Below, in pieces: positions 25,753 through 34,541 of a DNA stretch of 64,000 bases. The notes beneath the pieces were generated by a model that was given only the letters and a program-made list of their open reading frames with translations, ran no database searches and was not told the DNA's origin. How positions within the stretch are numbered: the first letter of the stretch is position 1; every line of letters starts with the position of its first letter. The translations under genes and the position numbers were made by a program. This DNA is from Fidelibacterota bacterium (lineage in GTDB: Bacteria; Fidelibacterota; Fidelibacteria; Fidelibacterales; Fidelibacteraceae), in the NCBI GenBank assembly GCA_028718545.1, contig JAQULT010000001.1, positions 27,766 through 91,765 of the forward strand. The letters are read 5' to 3'.

Positions 25753-26121
25753 ATGAAAAAGACGAACGCGATCAAACATTACCGGATGAATTTCCGGTTG
25801 GGCATGTTCGCCTACCTGATGCACCGTATCACCGGACTGATGCTGCTGGTATTCGGTGTATTGTATTTACTTTCACTCAGCGCCATTCAATTCGGTTCCC
25901 TGGCCTTTGACCGTCTGATGATCTTTTATGATCTTCCTCTGGTCAGGGTGATCGTTTCCATCTTTATTCTGGCACTCTGGTGGTATATGCTGAGCGGGAT
26001 GCGGCTTTTTGTGATCAGTCTTTTCAATGCCGACCGCATCCAGCAGGTGTTGACGGTCATTCAGATGATTTTATTCGCCGTCGGCACGGCCCTGTATTTT
26101 ATTTACGGATTCAACGGATAG
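25753..26121 (+). CDS. sdhC: Succinate dehydrogenase cytochrome b-type subunit (SdhC-like)
   Basis: 122 residues with three transmembrane helices. The family motif MHRITGLMLL is at the first helix, where Ser/Arg residues of the quinone site normally lie. The second conserved region, usually Y-H-x-x-x-G-I-R-H, reads WYMLSGMRLF, so the usual haem-ligand histidine is not present at that place. It begins immediately after the preceding gene and ends 4 bp before sdhA. Confidence 0.8.
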   Translation: MKKTNAIKHYRMNFRLGMFAYLMHRITGLMLLVFGVLYLLSLSAIQFGSLAFDRLMIFYDLPLVRVIVSIFILALWWYMLSGMRLFVISLFNADRIQQVLTVIQMILFAVGTALYFIYGFNG

Positions 26122-26125
26122 TCCC

Positions 26126-27874
26126 ATGAAGGAATTTGATCTCATCATTGTGGGTGCCGGTGCCGCAGGTTTGCGCGCAGCCATCACCGCTGTTAGGAAG
26201 AATCTGCGTGTAGCCGTGATCAGCAAGGTACATCCGCTGCGCTCACAAAGCGTTGTGGCCTCCGGCGGACTGAATGCCGTTGTGGAGAACCGTAACGGTA
26301 AGAACGGAGAGACGGCAGGGGACAGGGATTCCATTCAGACGCACATGAAGGACACCCTGGATTGCGGATACGGATTCTCAGACATACCGGCTTTGGAAAC
26401 GCTGGTTCGCAGAGCGCCTTCCGTGATCAAGGATCTCGAACGCTGGGGTTGTCTTTTTACAATGGAATCCAACGGAAGCTATGCCCTGCGACGCATGGGG
26501 GCGTCTTCTTTTCCGCGGACCTTCTTTGCTGCGGATAAAACCGGACTTGCCCTGATGCATACTTTATTTGAACAATGTATCCGCCTGCGGCAGAACAAAG
26601 ATGTGCAGCTGCGATTTTTTGAGGAATGGCTGGTTCTGAAGCTGCTGGTGCTGAACAATACGGTTTATGGTGTTATTGCCATGGATATTATCAGCGGAAA
26701 TATCGAACTGCTGAGTGCAAAATCGGTCATTTGGGCCAGCGGCGGTTTCGGGCGGATATACGGGCGAAGTTCCAATGCCACGATCAACAGCGGCTGGGGG
26801 CTTGCCGTTCCCTATTACGCCGGTCTTCCGCTTAAAGATATGGAATTCGTGCAGTTTCATCCTACGCAGCTTTCGGGTTCACACATCCTGATCAGCGAAG
26901 CGGCACGCAGTGAAGGCGCGCTGCTTTTAAATCGCAAAGGCGAACGCTTTCTTTCCTCGTACGACGATACGAAAGAAGCGATGGAACTCTCCCCGCGCGA
27001 CCGCATCAGCCGGAATATCCGCCGTGAGATCCTGGCGGGGCGGGCGGTGGATGCCAGTTGCGTACATCTGGACCTTCGCCATATCGGTGCAAAGAAAATC
27101 CAGGAACGCCTGCCGGGGATTCGTAATCTGTGCAAAACCTTTGCCGGACTGGATCCTTTGCGTTATCCCATACCGGTCACACCCGGTCAGCATTATATGA
27201 TTGGCGGCATTGATACCAACGAAAGGGCGGAAACGGCGGTCAAGGGATTCTATGCTGCCGGGGAATGTGCCAATACCGGCGTTCACGGCGCCAACCGCAT
27301 GGGAGGCAACTCGCTGCTGGAAGCACTTGTCTTTGGTGAGATCGCGGCGGAAAGTGCAGCCTCTTATATCCGGAAAAAGCACATTAAAACACCCGGGAAT
27401 ACCTATTATATCAATGTCTTTACGGAAGAAAAAAAACGGATTGAAAACTTGCTTAAACAAAAAGGGAACGTATCCATTGCGGACATCCGGGAAAAACTGC
27501 AGCGTACCATGGATGAAAAAGCGGGTATTTACCGCGATGGCATGGGACTTGTCGAAGCCTCAAGGACACTTTGGGAGCTGAATAATATGTATAAGGCGGA
27601 CCTAAAGCTTGATGGCAGGGAAACCCGCGTGAATTATTCACTGATCAACGCCATTGAACTGAAAGGGAGCCTGGATATTGCGGATGCCGTCATTCAAGCC
27701 GCATTAAAGCGAAACGAAAGCATCGGGGTGCATTTCCGGAATGATTTTCCCAATTTTGGCGGACGTCCCCGGCATTCCCTGCTTTCTCTGTGGAAAGGAA
27801 AGATCCGTATACGTTTCGTTCCTGTCAACACGAATGAAGTTCCCGGGATCAAAGGATTATGGTCACGTTTATGA
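26126..27874 (+). CDS. sdhA: Succinate dehydrogenase/fumarate reductase flavoprotein subunit
   Basis: A 582-residue catalytic subunit interconverting succinate and fumarate. It has the dinucleotide motif VGAGAAGLRAA; the substrate and active-site segments QFHPTQLSG, SEAARSEGALLL, QHYMIGGI and ANRMGGNSLLE keep the catalytic His and Arg residues. The segment that normally holds the FAD-linking histidine (RSHT) reads RSQS, with Gln41 in its place, so FAD is probably not covalently bound. The C-terminal helical domain is complete. sdhB overlaps by 16 bp. Confidence 0.92.
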   Translation: MKEFDLIIVGAGAAGLRAAITAVRKNLRVAVISKVHPLRSQSVVASGGLNAVVENRNGKNGETAGDRDSIQTHMKDTLDCGYGFSDIPALETLVRRAPSVIKDLERWGCLFTMESNGSYALRRMGASSFPRTFFAADKTGLALMHTLFEQCIRLRQNKDVQLRFFEEWLVLKLLVLNNTVYGVIAMDIISGNIELLSAKSVIWASGGFGRIYGRSSNATINSGWGLAVPYYAGLPLKDMEFVQFHPTQLSGSHILISEAARSEGALLLNRKGERFLSSYDDTKEAMELSPRDRISRNIRREILAGRAVDASCVHLDLRHIGAKKIQERLPGIRNLCKTFAGLDPLRYPIPVTPGQHYMIGGIDTNERAETAVKGFYAAGECANTGVHGANRMGGNSLLEALVFGEIAAESAASYIRKKHIKTPGNTYYINVFTEEKKRIENLLKQKGNVSIADIREKLQRTMDEKAGIYRDGMGLVEASRTLWELNNMYKADLKLDGRETRVNYSLINAIELKGSLDIADAVIQAALKRNESIGVHFRNDFPNFGGRPRHSLLSLWKGKIRIRFVPVNTNEVPGIKGLWSRL

Positions 27875-28545
27875 AAGATACCGTAAACATATCGGTGTTT
27901 CGTTTTGATCCGCTGTCGGACAAGGAAGCCAGATTCGACAATTACACGATTCCCGCGCGCGGTTTAAGAACGGTGATGGATGCGCTGATGTATGTCCGGG
28001 ATCATAAGGACGGGACCTTGGCCTTCCGTTCTTCTTGCCGCCAGGGACGCTGTGGCTCTTGTGCGGTCCATTTTAACGGCCGTTACGGACTGGCCTGTGA
28101 AATGCCGCTTTCAGAGGGGAAAAACCAGGTTCGTCCGCTGGCGCAATTGCCGGTTATAAAGGACTTGGTCGTGGATATGGAGCGCTTCTGGGAAAAATAT
28201 GAAGCGGTAAAGCCCTATCTGGTCCGAAGTTCCAACGATGCGGTCCTGAGTCTACGAAAACGTCTTGAAATGGATAAGCTGTTTGATTGCATTCTTTGCG
28301 GAGCTTGTTTTTCGGCCTGTCTGATGACCGGAAAAAATCCCGACTTCCACGGCCCGGCGGCTTATGCGATTCTGAACCGTTTTTTGCTTGACGACCGTGA
28401 TGCGCTTCGGGAACAGCGGCTTGCTCTGGTCAAAGGCGAGAACGGTGTTTTCCGCTGCCATCAGATGTTCAATTGTAATGAAGCCTGCCCCAAAAAGATC
28501 TATCCGTCTGAAAATATATTGGAAATCATCAAGATCATTGATTAA
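27859..28545 (+). CDS. sdhB: Succinate dehydrogenase/fumarate reductase iron-sulfur subunit
   Basis: 228 residues carrying electrons from the flavoprotein to quinone. The [2Fe-2S] ligands lie in SCRQGRCGSCAVHF with a fourth Cys in GLACEM. The [4Fe-4S] set is CILCGACFSAC and the [3Fe-4S] set is CHQMFNCNEACPK. The set is complete, and the length is typical. The first ATG (27859) is used here; Met5 (27871) is equally possible. It ends the sdh operon. Confidence 0.94.
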   Translation: MVTFMKDTVNISVFRFDPLSDKEARFDNYTIPARGLRTVMDALMYVRDHKDGTLAFRSSCRQGRCGSCAVHFNGRYGLACEMPLSEGKNQVRPLAQLPVIKDLVVDMERFWEKYEAVKPYLVRSSNDAVLSLRKRLEMDKLFDCILCGACFSACLMTGKNPDFHGPAAYAILNRFLLDDRDALREQRLALVKGENGVFRCHQMFNCNEACPKKIYPSENILEIIKIID

Positions 28546-28584
28546 ATTTTTACGGTATAACAAATAAGAAACGGAGTGTGTCGC

Positions 28585-29937
28585 TTGGAGAAAAGCATCA
28601 GTCGTCAAATCGCGGAATTTGCGGTAGCCTTACGTTATGAAGATCTCCCCGAAAATGTACGGTATGAAATAAAACGCTATTTGTATGATTCTTTCGGCTG
28701 TGCCCTGGGCAGCATGCACACCCGCGATGTGAACGCCATTCATGATATTTATTCGGAAATGGGCGGCAGGGAAGAAGCTACGGTCATTGGTTTCAGGACC
28801 AGAATGCCTGCCGTGAACGCCGCATTTGTCAATGCCCTGATGATCCGTTCCCTGGATTTCAACGATATATACTGGAAGCAGGACCCCTCGCATCCTTCGG
28901 ATATCATTCCGGCCGCACTGGCAATGGGTGAGCGTGTCGGAGCTTCGATGAAGACGGTGATGACCGCTATCGTGCTGGCATATGAATTTGAACAGCGCAT
29001 GTGCGAATTTGCCAGGCCGGGTGTCCGGGAGCGAAAATGGCATCATGCAACGCTTACGCAGTTCGTATCGCCGCTGGTAGCCGGGAAAGTCCTGGGACTG
29101 AATGCGGATCAAATGGTCAATGCCGTCGGGATCAGCGCCTGCCATAATCATACCATCGGCTGTCCGACAGCCGGCAAATTGACCATGATGAAGAACACCG
29201 TAGATCCCATGGCCACGCAGTCCGGCGTGCTGGCTGCATTGATGGCGCAAAAAGGCTATACCGGGACCGAAGCCATTTTTGAGGGCAAAGAAGGATTGAT
29301 GGATGTTTTTGGACCCGACTGGGATACCGGCGCATTGCTGGGGGATCTGGGGAAATCCTTTAAGATCCTGGAATGCTCCATGAAAGCATTCCCGACGGAA
29401 GCGCTGACACATACCCATATTTCCGCCGCCATCAAGATCGTCAGTGAAAATGATATTGACTACCGTGATATTGCATCCGTCACGATCACAACTATTGCCC
29501 GTGCCTGCGATATTCTTTTTGATCCGCATAAGTACCGTCCGGATTCACGCGAAACCGCCGATCATAGTTTACCCTATTGCATTGCCTGTGCGCTGGTGGA
29601 CCGTAAGGTTACGACCCAAAGTTTCGACGATGAAAGGATCTATGATCCCCGGATCCGGGAAGTGATTGACAAGATCCATGGTGAGGCTTCGGAAGAATTT
29701 GAGAAAATGTTTCCCGCAAAACAGCCTTCGCGGGTCCGTATCCGGCTGAAAAACGGAAAAGAGTACAGCGTTTATCTGGAATATCCCAAGGGCGATCCCC
29801 GCGAACCCATGACGGAAGCGGACCTGGATGCTAAGGTCTCAGCGCTTTGCGCAGATCGCTATGACGCGAACAAATTGAAGGATATTCTTTTCCGCTGTGA
29901 CACTATGAGCACAAGGGAAATGATGGAAAAACTGTAA
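28585..29937 (+). CDS. MmgE/PrpD family protein
   Basis: 450 residues from a TTG start, preferred because GGAG lies eight bases upstream; a GTG at 28576 would overlap that site. The family covers 2-methylcitrate dehydratase, cis-aconitate decarboxylase and iminodisuccinate epimerase. Typical features are the N-terminal AEFAVALRYEDLPENVRYEI, the LYDSFGCALGS segment, and the central KWHHATLTQFVSP and KAFPTEALTH regions. Its position right after sdh suggests a substrate among C4-C7 di- or tricarboxylates, but the exact reaction cannot be read from sequence. Confidence 0.88.
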   Translation: MEKSISRQIAEFAVALRYEDLPENVRYEIKRYLYDSFGCALGSMHTRDVNAIHDIYSEMGGREEATVIGFRTRMPAVNAAFVNALMIRSLDFNDIYWKQDPSHPSDIIPAALAMGERVGASMKTVMTAIVLAYEFEQRMCEFARPGVRERKWHHATLTQFVSPLVAGKVLGLNADQMVNAVGISACHNHTIGCPTAGKLTMMKNTVDPMATQSGVLAALMAQKGYTGTEAIFEGKEGLMDVFGPDWDTGALLGDLGKSFKILECSMKAFPTEALTHTHISAAIKIVSENDIDYRDIASVTITTIARACDILFDPHKYRPDSRETADHSLPYCIACALVDRKVTTQSFDDERIYDPRIREVIDKIHGEASEEFEKMFPAKQPSRVRIRLKNGKEYSVYLEYPKGDPREPMTEADLDAKVSALCADRYDANKLKDILFRCDTMSTREMMEKL

Positions 29938-30040
29938 GTTTTTATAAGTGATAAAGTAATTGACAAGTTTAAGATTGTTTATTAGTTTACAACAACATCA
30001 AATATTTTGTTGCTGTAAGGCGTAATTCAAGGAGATGATG

Positions 30041-31015
30041 ATGCGTTTTAAGATAGTATCCCTGTTTCTGATCGCAGGAATCGGCTTGACCTTGTCGGCA
30101 CAGGACATTAAAAGCCGTTCGGAATTTTTTAAGGAATTTTACGGGACCTATCTTAAGCCGCTGGATATTGAAGTCGATGTGTCCGCCGATACCGTCAGCG
30201 GAACGGCTGTAGATCTCGGATCTGTGATAAAACAGTATGAACGTAATTATAATATTGATATTCCTCCTGCCGACGAAGCGGGCTTCAAGACTCCCGAAGA
30301 TGTCACTGCCTGGGTGAAGCGCTATCAGGATGCGCAGACGGCAGAAACACCGGCGCCCGTGAAAGCGGTGAAGGCAGCGACTCCGGCAAAAAAACGGCCT
30401 TCCTGGCGCATGAAACTATATGGATCCTTCGGTACCGTGGAAACCGGGGGAGTGACCGGGGGCGTGACCGGCGGCGGCCATTTTGACGGGAATCTATTTG
30501 GTGCTGCGGCTTTTCAGCGTTTCAAAGAAATGTACACCTGGGAGGCGGGTTTTGCCTTTCATCCCTATGGCTGGAACGGAAAAGCCGGACGCAGTCATCG
30601 CTCCTGGGGCTTGTCTTATGATTTTGCGCAATTCAGCCATATTGGAGCTGACAGCGTGTATGTAGGTCACGAAAACGATACAACGGCGACCCGCTGGGGT
30701 ATTAGCCTGAACTTTCAGCAGGATCTTACCGGGAGAAAAAAAGACCGTCCCAAAGTCGGTTTTTATTTGATGGAAAGTCTGCGTTTTGGTGTACACAGCT
30801 ACCAATATGTCGATCCCGTCCTCAGGGATAATAATCACTTGTCCTTCGGGATCGGCCTTGCACAGGGGATGTACTTTTATATCTTTGATCTGAAATTCTA
30901 CCAGAATGTCGCCTACAGTCCGGACATTATCCGCCTCCTGCCCTCCGATTATCCGCTGCTGCGCTCCCTGGACATGGAAGTGGGGTTGCGATTGGGCGTA
31001 GCATTGAAATTTTAG
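30041..31015 (+). CDS. Exported protein: ACP-like N-domain plus outer-membrane-type barrel
   Basis: 324 residues from ATG 30041, six bases after AAGGAG; two in-frame ATGs just upstream lie too close to that site. A signal peptide ends LSAQ. Residues 25-105 then read like an acyl carrier protein helix bundle (IKQYERNYNIDIPPADEAGF, then TPEDVTAWVKRY), but with DLGS instead of the DSL phosphopantetheine site. A Pro/Ala/Lys linker leads to a beta-rich domain ending in LGVALKF, which looks like an outer-membrane barrel. I do not recognise the family. Confidence 0.6.
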   Translation: MRFKIVSLFLIAGIGLTLSAQDIKSRSEFFKEFYGTYLKPLDIEVDVSADTVSGTAVDLGSVIKQYERNYNIDIPPADEAGFKTPEDVTAWVKRYQDAQTAETPAPVKAVKAATPAKKRPSWRMKLYGSFGTVETGGVTGGVTGGGHFDGNLFGAAAFQRFKEMYTWEAGFAFHPYGWNGKAGRSHRSWGLSYDFAQFSHIGADSVYVGHENDTTATRWGISLNFQQDLTGRKKDRPKVGFYLMESLRFGVHSYQYVDPVLRDNNHLSFGIGLAQGMYFYIFDLKFYQNVAYSPDIIRLLPSDYPLLRSLDMEVGLRLGVALKF

Positions 31016-31064
31016 AAATGTTAAACTGTTAATACATTTATTTTTCTGACTTCTTTAAAATGCA

Positions 31065-31093
31065 TTGACATTCTAAAAAACGCTATGTATATT
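31065..31093 (+). promoter_or_regulatory. Strong promoter of the small outer-membrane protein gene
   Basis: TTGACA (31065-31070), 17 bp, then TATATT (31088-31093). The leader of about 40 nt holds a GGAGGAG ribosome binding site before the ATG at 31139. Confidence 0.8.
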
Positions 31094-31138
31094 TTTAGAA
31101 ACGGGAAAAGCACAAAAAATAAATGGAGGAGTTAAAAA

Positions 31139-31768
31139 ATGAAACGTATCGCTATTGCTCTATTAGTGATCTGCATGGCAACATTTGCGATTGCTCAGGA
31201 AGGCTTTGGACTGAAAGCCTTCGTCGCCGGCGGTTTCGCCGAACCCGGGCTTCTGGGAACATCTGCACTGGCCTATTATCACAACACTCAGGGACACGGT
31301 TTTGACGTGAAACTCGGCGCCCGCAAACCTTTGGCGGATTTCTTCGAGATGCCGTCCTATCTGCCCATCACCGCTCAGGTAGCTCTGGGCTATCAGCATA
31401 ATGCGGCAAAGGGTCTTCTCAGCGAAGCCCTGAATGCCGTTACCCTGAATATTGACGCACTCTATAATCTGAATGAGGTTCTCCCCATTCCCTACGTTGG
31501 CGTGAATCCTTTCCTGGGTATCAAATATGACGCACAGATGTACAACAGTACACTCGAAAGCTATACCGCCCATCTTCTGGGATTGCAGCTGGGTGTCATG
31601 GCCTGCTACGACCTGAGTGACCTGCTCGTTGAAGGTTTGGGTGTTGAACTCGTTCTGGCACAGACCTTTGACTTTGATGTCAGCGGCACCTTTGTCGGCC
31701 GCGGCGGCAATGTCGCAACCGGCGTTGCTTACGTCAATCTCGGTGTTTCCTACGCATTCGAATTCTAA
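31139..31768 (+). CDS. Small outer-membrane beta-barrel protein, probably abundant
   Basis: 209 residues with a signal peptide ending FAIAQ and a mature part of alternating strands closing in VSYAFEF, the terminal aromatic signature of outer-membrane barrels (likely 8-10 strands). It has a consensus promoter, a strong GGAGGAG ribosome binding site and its own terminator, the pattern of an abundant single-gene envelope protein. Family not recognised; an OmpA/OmpW-like structural porin is the simplest guess. Confidence 0.7.
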   Translation: MKRIAIALLVICMATFAIAQEGFGLKAFVAGGFAEPGLLGTSALAYYHNTQGHGFDVKLGARKPLADFFEMPSYLPITAQVALGYQHNAAKGLLSEALNAVTLNIDALYNLNEVLPIPYVGVNPFLGIKYDAQMYNSTLESYTAHLLGLQLGVMACYDLSDLLVEGLGVELVLAQTFDFDVSGTFVGRGGNVATGVAYVNLGVSYAFEF

Positions 31769-31799
31769 TTAAAGCGCATTTGAAAAGCCGATAATATAT

Positions 31800-31826
31800 A
31801 AGCCCTGTCCGGGACAGGGCTTTTTT
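31800..31826 (+). terminator. Intrinsic terminator
   Basis: AAGCCCTGT (31800-31808) pairs with ACAGGGCTT (31814-31822) around a CCGGG loop and runs into six T residues. Confidence 0.9.
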
Positions 31827-31906
31827 ATATCTCCTGAAATTTGTTTAATTTGTGCGATATTCATTGTATATTTGTCCCTGCTTGAAATAAACGGAAAGGA
31901 ATATAC

Positions 31907-33274
31907 ATGAATCCCTTTATCTTTCGCGAATACGATATCCGGGGAGTGGTAGAAAAGGATTTTAAGGACGATGTTGTCATCAACCTGGGAAAAGGTTTCG
32001 GTACCTGGCTGAAACGCCGCGGCGCTTCCGTCATGGGACTTAGCGGTGATGTGCGCTCGACGACCCCGCAGCTGAAACAGCTCTTTGCCCAAGGTGCCAT
32101 GTCCGCCGGTATTGACGTGGTAGATTTTGGTATTATCCCTACTCCGCTGAACTATTACAGCCAGTTTGTCCGCGATATCGATGCGGCCGTACAGATTACC
32201 GGGAGCCATAATCCTCCCGAATTTAACGGATTCAAACTTTCCTACGCCCGCATGGCTTTCTTTGGCACGCAGATCCAGGAGATCCGCGAACTGATCCAAA
32301 AGAATGATTTTGAATGCGGCAGCGGAAAGTTTCGCGAAGATGCAAGTATCAGCGAGGCCTATCTGCAGGAACTCTGGTCCAAGATCCGGATCGAACGCCC
32401 GCTGAAGGTCGTGGTGGATTCCGGGAATGCGGCCGGCGGACTGGTTGCACCGGAATTGTTCGGAGCGATGAAAAATATTGAACTGACGGAGCTTTTCAGT
32501 GAGATTGACAGTACCTTTCCCAATCATCATCCGGACCCTACCGTTGAGAAGAACCTGGAAGCCCTGATCGCTCTGATGAAGACCGGCAACTACGATGCGG
32601 GTATTGCCTATGACGGCGATGCCGACCGCGTGGGCGTTGTAGACAACAAAGGGCGCATCATCTGGGCCGATCAACTGATGGCGCTATTCCTGCCGGAAGT
32701 GATCAAAAAGCCGGGAACCCCGATCGTCTTTGATGTCAAATGCAGTCAGGTCCTTGAGGATGCCGTGATCAAAAACGGCGGAAAACCTATAATGTGGAAA
32801 ACCGGCCACAGCCTCCTCAAACAAAAAATGCACGAGCTTGGCGGCCCCTTCGGCGGCGAAATGAGCGGCCATATCTTTTTTGCCGATGACTACTACGGTT
32901 ACGATGATGCCATCTATGTTTCCGCACGCCTGCTGCAAATGATTTCCCGCGCACCCAAAAAGCTCAGCGATTACCTTGACGAACTTCCCAAATTTGTATC
33001 GACACCCGAAATACGGCTACTGGCAGAATCGGATCCGGTCAAGTTTGAGATTGCCGAAAAAGCCTTTGACTACTTCTCGAAACATTATGACTGCATAACC
33101 GTGGACGGCGTGCGGGTGCGCTTTGGAGACGGATGGGGACTGGTGCGGGCTTCCAACACCCAGCCGGTGATCGTTACACGCTTTGAAGCCAACAACCGTA
33201 AAGCCCTTGAACGCATTAGAAAGCTGGTCATGGACAAGCTTTCCGAATTCGGCAAGCTTCATGAAGAGTCATAA
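31907..33274 (+). CDS. Phosphomannomutase/phosphoglucomutase
   Basis: 455 residues of the alpha-D-phosphohexomutase family, interconverting hexose 1- and 6-phosphates for glycan or LPS precursors. The phosphoserine loop TGSHNPPEFNG holds Ser100. The metal loop YDGDADRVG gives D236, D238 and D240. The sugar-binding GEMSGH motif and the C-terminal phosphate-binding RASNTQP are present. Its similarity to the AlgC/ManB group is clear; mannose versus glucose preference is not. A TATATT -10-like element lies 35 bp upstream (31867-31872). Confidence 0.93.
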   Translation: MNPFIFREYDIRGVVEKDFKDDVVINLGKGFGTWLKRRGASVMGLSGDVRSTTPQLKQLFAQGAMSAGIDVVDFGIIPTPLNYYSQFVRDIDAAVQITGSHNPPEFNGFKLSYARMAFFGTQIQEIRELIQKNDFECGSGKFREDASISEAYLQELWSKIRIERPLKVVVDSGNAAGGLVAPELFGAMKNIELTELFSEIDSTFPNHHPDPTVEKNLEALIALMKTGNYDAGIAYDGDADRVGVVDNKGRIIWADQLMALFLPEVIKKPGTPIVFDVKCSQVLEDAVIKNGGKPIMWKTGHSLLKQKMHELGGPFGGEMSGHIFFADDYYGYDDAIYVSARLLQMISRAPKKLSDYLDELPKFVSTPEIRLLAESDPVKFEIAEKAFDYFSKHYDCITVDGVRVRFGDGWGLVRASNTQPVIVTRFEANNRKALERIRKLVMDKLSEFGKLHEES

Positions 33275-33279
33275 ATCCC

Positions 33280-34263
33280 GTGGATTTTAAAACCTTTTAT
33301 TCGGATTACCGGTGTTGGTTCGGTAAAAAACTGGCAAACAGGATCGTACCTGAGCCTCCCGCTTTCCTATATGAACCGCTGTCCTATGTGCTGCGTTACC
33401 CCGGAAAGCAGTTGCGCCCGGCCATTCTGGCCGCTTCGGCGGAAGTATTTGGCCAAAAGTCTCACAGTAATTCCTTTCCGGCTGCAGCCTGCATGGAAAT
33501 GATCCATAATTTTACTCTGATCCATGACGATATCATGGACGCCGATCTCCTGCGCCATGGTATGAAAACAGTTCATGCCAAATGGGATATCAATCATGCC
33601 ATCCTTTCGGGGGACGGCCTTTTTGCACTGGCGCTTGTTGAACTGGAAGCGTACCGCGGGGACCCGGAATTGTACAGCACATTGCTGCCGCTGATCCTGC
33701 ATGCTGTGGTCCGCGTCTGTGAAGGCCAGGCAAGGGATATGGAGTTTGAAACCCGCGATGAGGTTAGCTGTGACGAATATCTAAAAATGGTTACGGAAAA
33801 GACAGCCTGCCTGCTTGCCATTTCGGGGAAAGCGGGTGTTCTGATCGGGGGCGGCAAAGCGGATGAGGCAGATCTGGTTGAACAGGTGCTTCTGAAGACC
33901 GGTGTGCTTTTTCAGATCCAGGACGACCTATTGGAACTGACTTCCAGTAGCGCCCGGATGGGCAAGAGTCTGGGCAGCGATCTGGTCAAGGGTAAAAAAA
34001 CCTTTCCCTATCTTTTTGCCAGACAGGAACTTCCGCCGGAAGCCTGGGAAAAATTTTTACGTTACAGCAGCGAAGCGCTCGTTCATACACAGGGGACCGA
34101 ACCTGTACGGGCATTGCTGGAGTCGTATTTTATCTTTGATAAAATTCAGGATATGATTAAATTGTACAATGACGAAATTCAGGATCTGATCGGCCGTCTG
34201 CCGCTTGAAACGCAGGAATTGTACAGGACAATGCTTTTATTTATTATGCATAGGGAAAAATAA
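33280..34263 (+). CDS. Polyprenyl (geranylgeranyl/octaprenyl-type) diphosphate synthase
   Basis: 327 residues from a GTG start. The first aspartate-rich motif is in LIHDDIMDADLLRHG (DDxxD) and the GKQLRP substrate motif lies in the N-terminal part. The second region reads QIQDDLLELT, so the last Asp of the usual DDxxD is Glu. This trans-isoprenyl diphosphate synthase would supply prenyl chains for quinones, carotenoids or lipids; chain length cannot be judged. Its stop overlaps the HPr start by one base. Confidence 0.88.
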   Translation: MDFKTFYSDYRCWFGKKLANRIVPEPPAFLYEPLSYVLRYPGKQLRPAILAASAEVFGQKSHSNSFPAAACMEMIHNFTLIHDDIMDADLLRHGMKTVHAKWDINHAILSGDGLFALALVELEAYRGDPELYSTLLPLILHAVVRVCEGQARDMEFETRDEVSCDEYLKMVTEKTACLLAISGKAGVLIGGGKADEADLVEQVLLKTGVLFQIQDDLLELTSSSARMGKSLGSDLVKGKKTFPYLFARQELPPEAWEKFLRYSSEALVHTQGTEPVRALLESYFIFDKIQDMIKLYNDEIQDLIGRLPLETQELYRTMLLFIMHREK

Positions 34264-34538
34264 TGATCGTCAGGGAAGTAACCATTCTGAATAAACAAGG
34301 ATTGCATGCACGGCCTGCAACGGCGCTGGTTAATACGGCGTCGACCTTCAAGTCGGATATTTTTATCAGCCGCGAAGATAAAAAAGTCAATGGAAAATCC
34401 ATTCTGGGATTACTGGTCCTTGCTGCCGAACATGGTGCAAAACTGACCATTGAGGCCGCCGGGCCGGATGAAAATGAAGCGGTAAATGCGCTGATCGCTT
34501 TGGTCGAAGACCACTTTGGAATGGGAAAGAACAGTTGA
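34263..34538 (+). CDS. ptsH: Phosphocarrier protein HPr
   Basis: 91 residues. The phosphorylation site His15 lies in LNKQGLHARPA, and Ser46 in NGKSILGLL matches the regulatory serine that HPr kinase modifies in many bacteria. The length is standard. It overlaps the prenyl synthase stop and sits 3 bp before enzyme I. No sugar permease (EII) is present nearby. Confidence 0.95.
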   Translation: MIVREVTILNKQGLHARPATALVNTASTFKSDIFISREDKKVNGKSILGLLVLAAEHGAKLTIEAAGPDENEAVNALIALVEDHFGMGKNS

Positions 34539-34541
34539 TCG

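Noticed and set aside
28630-29529. 299-residue minus-strand open frame
   Set aside because: It is antisense to the MmgE/PrpD gene, with His/Gly-rich composition typical of shadow frames.
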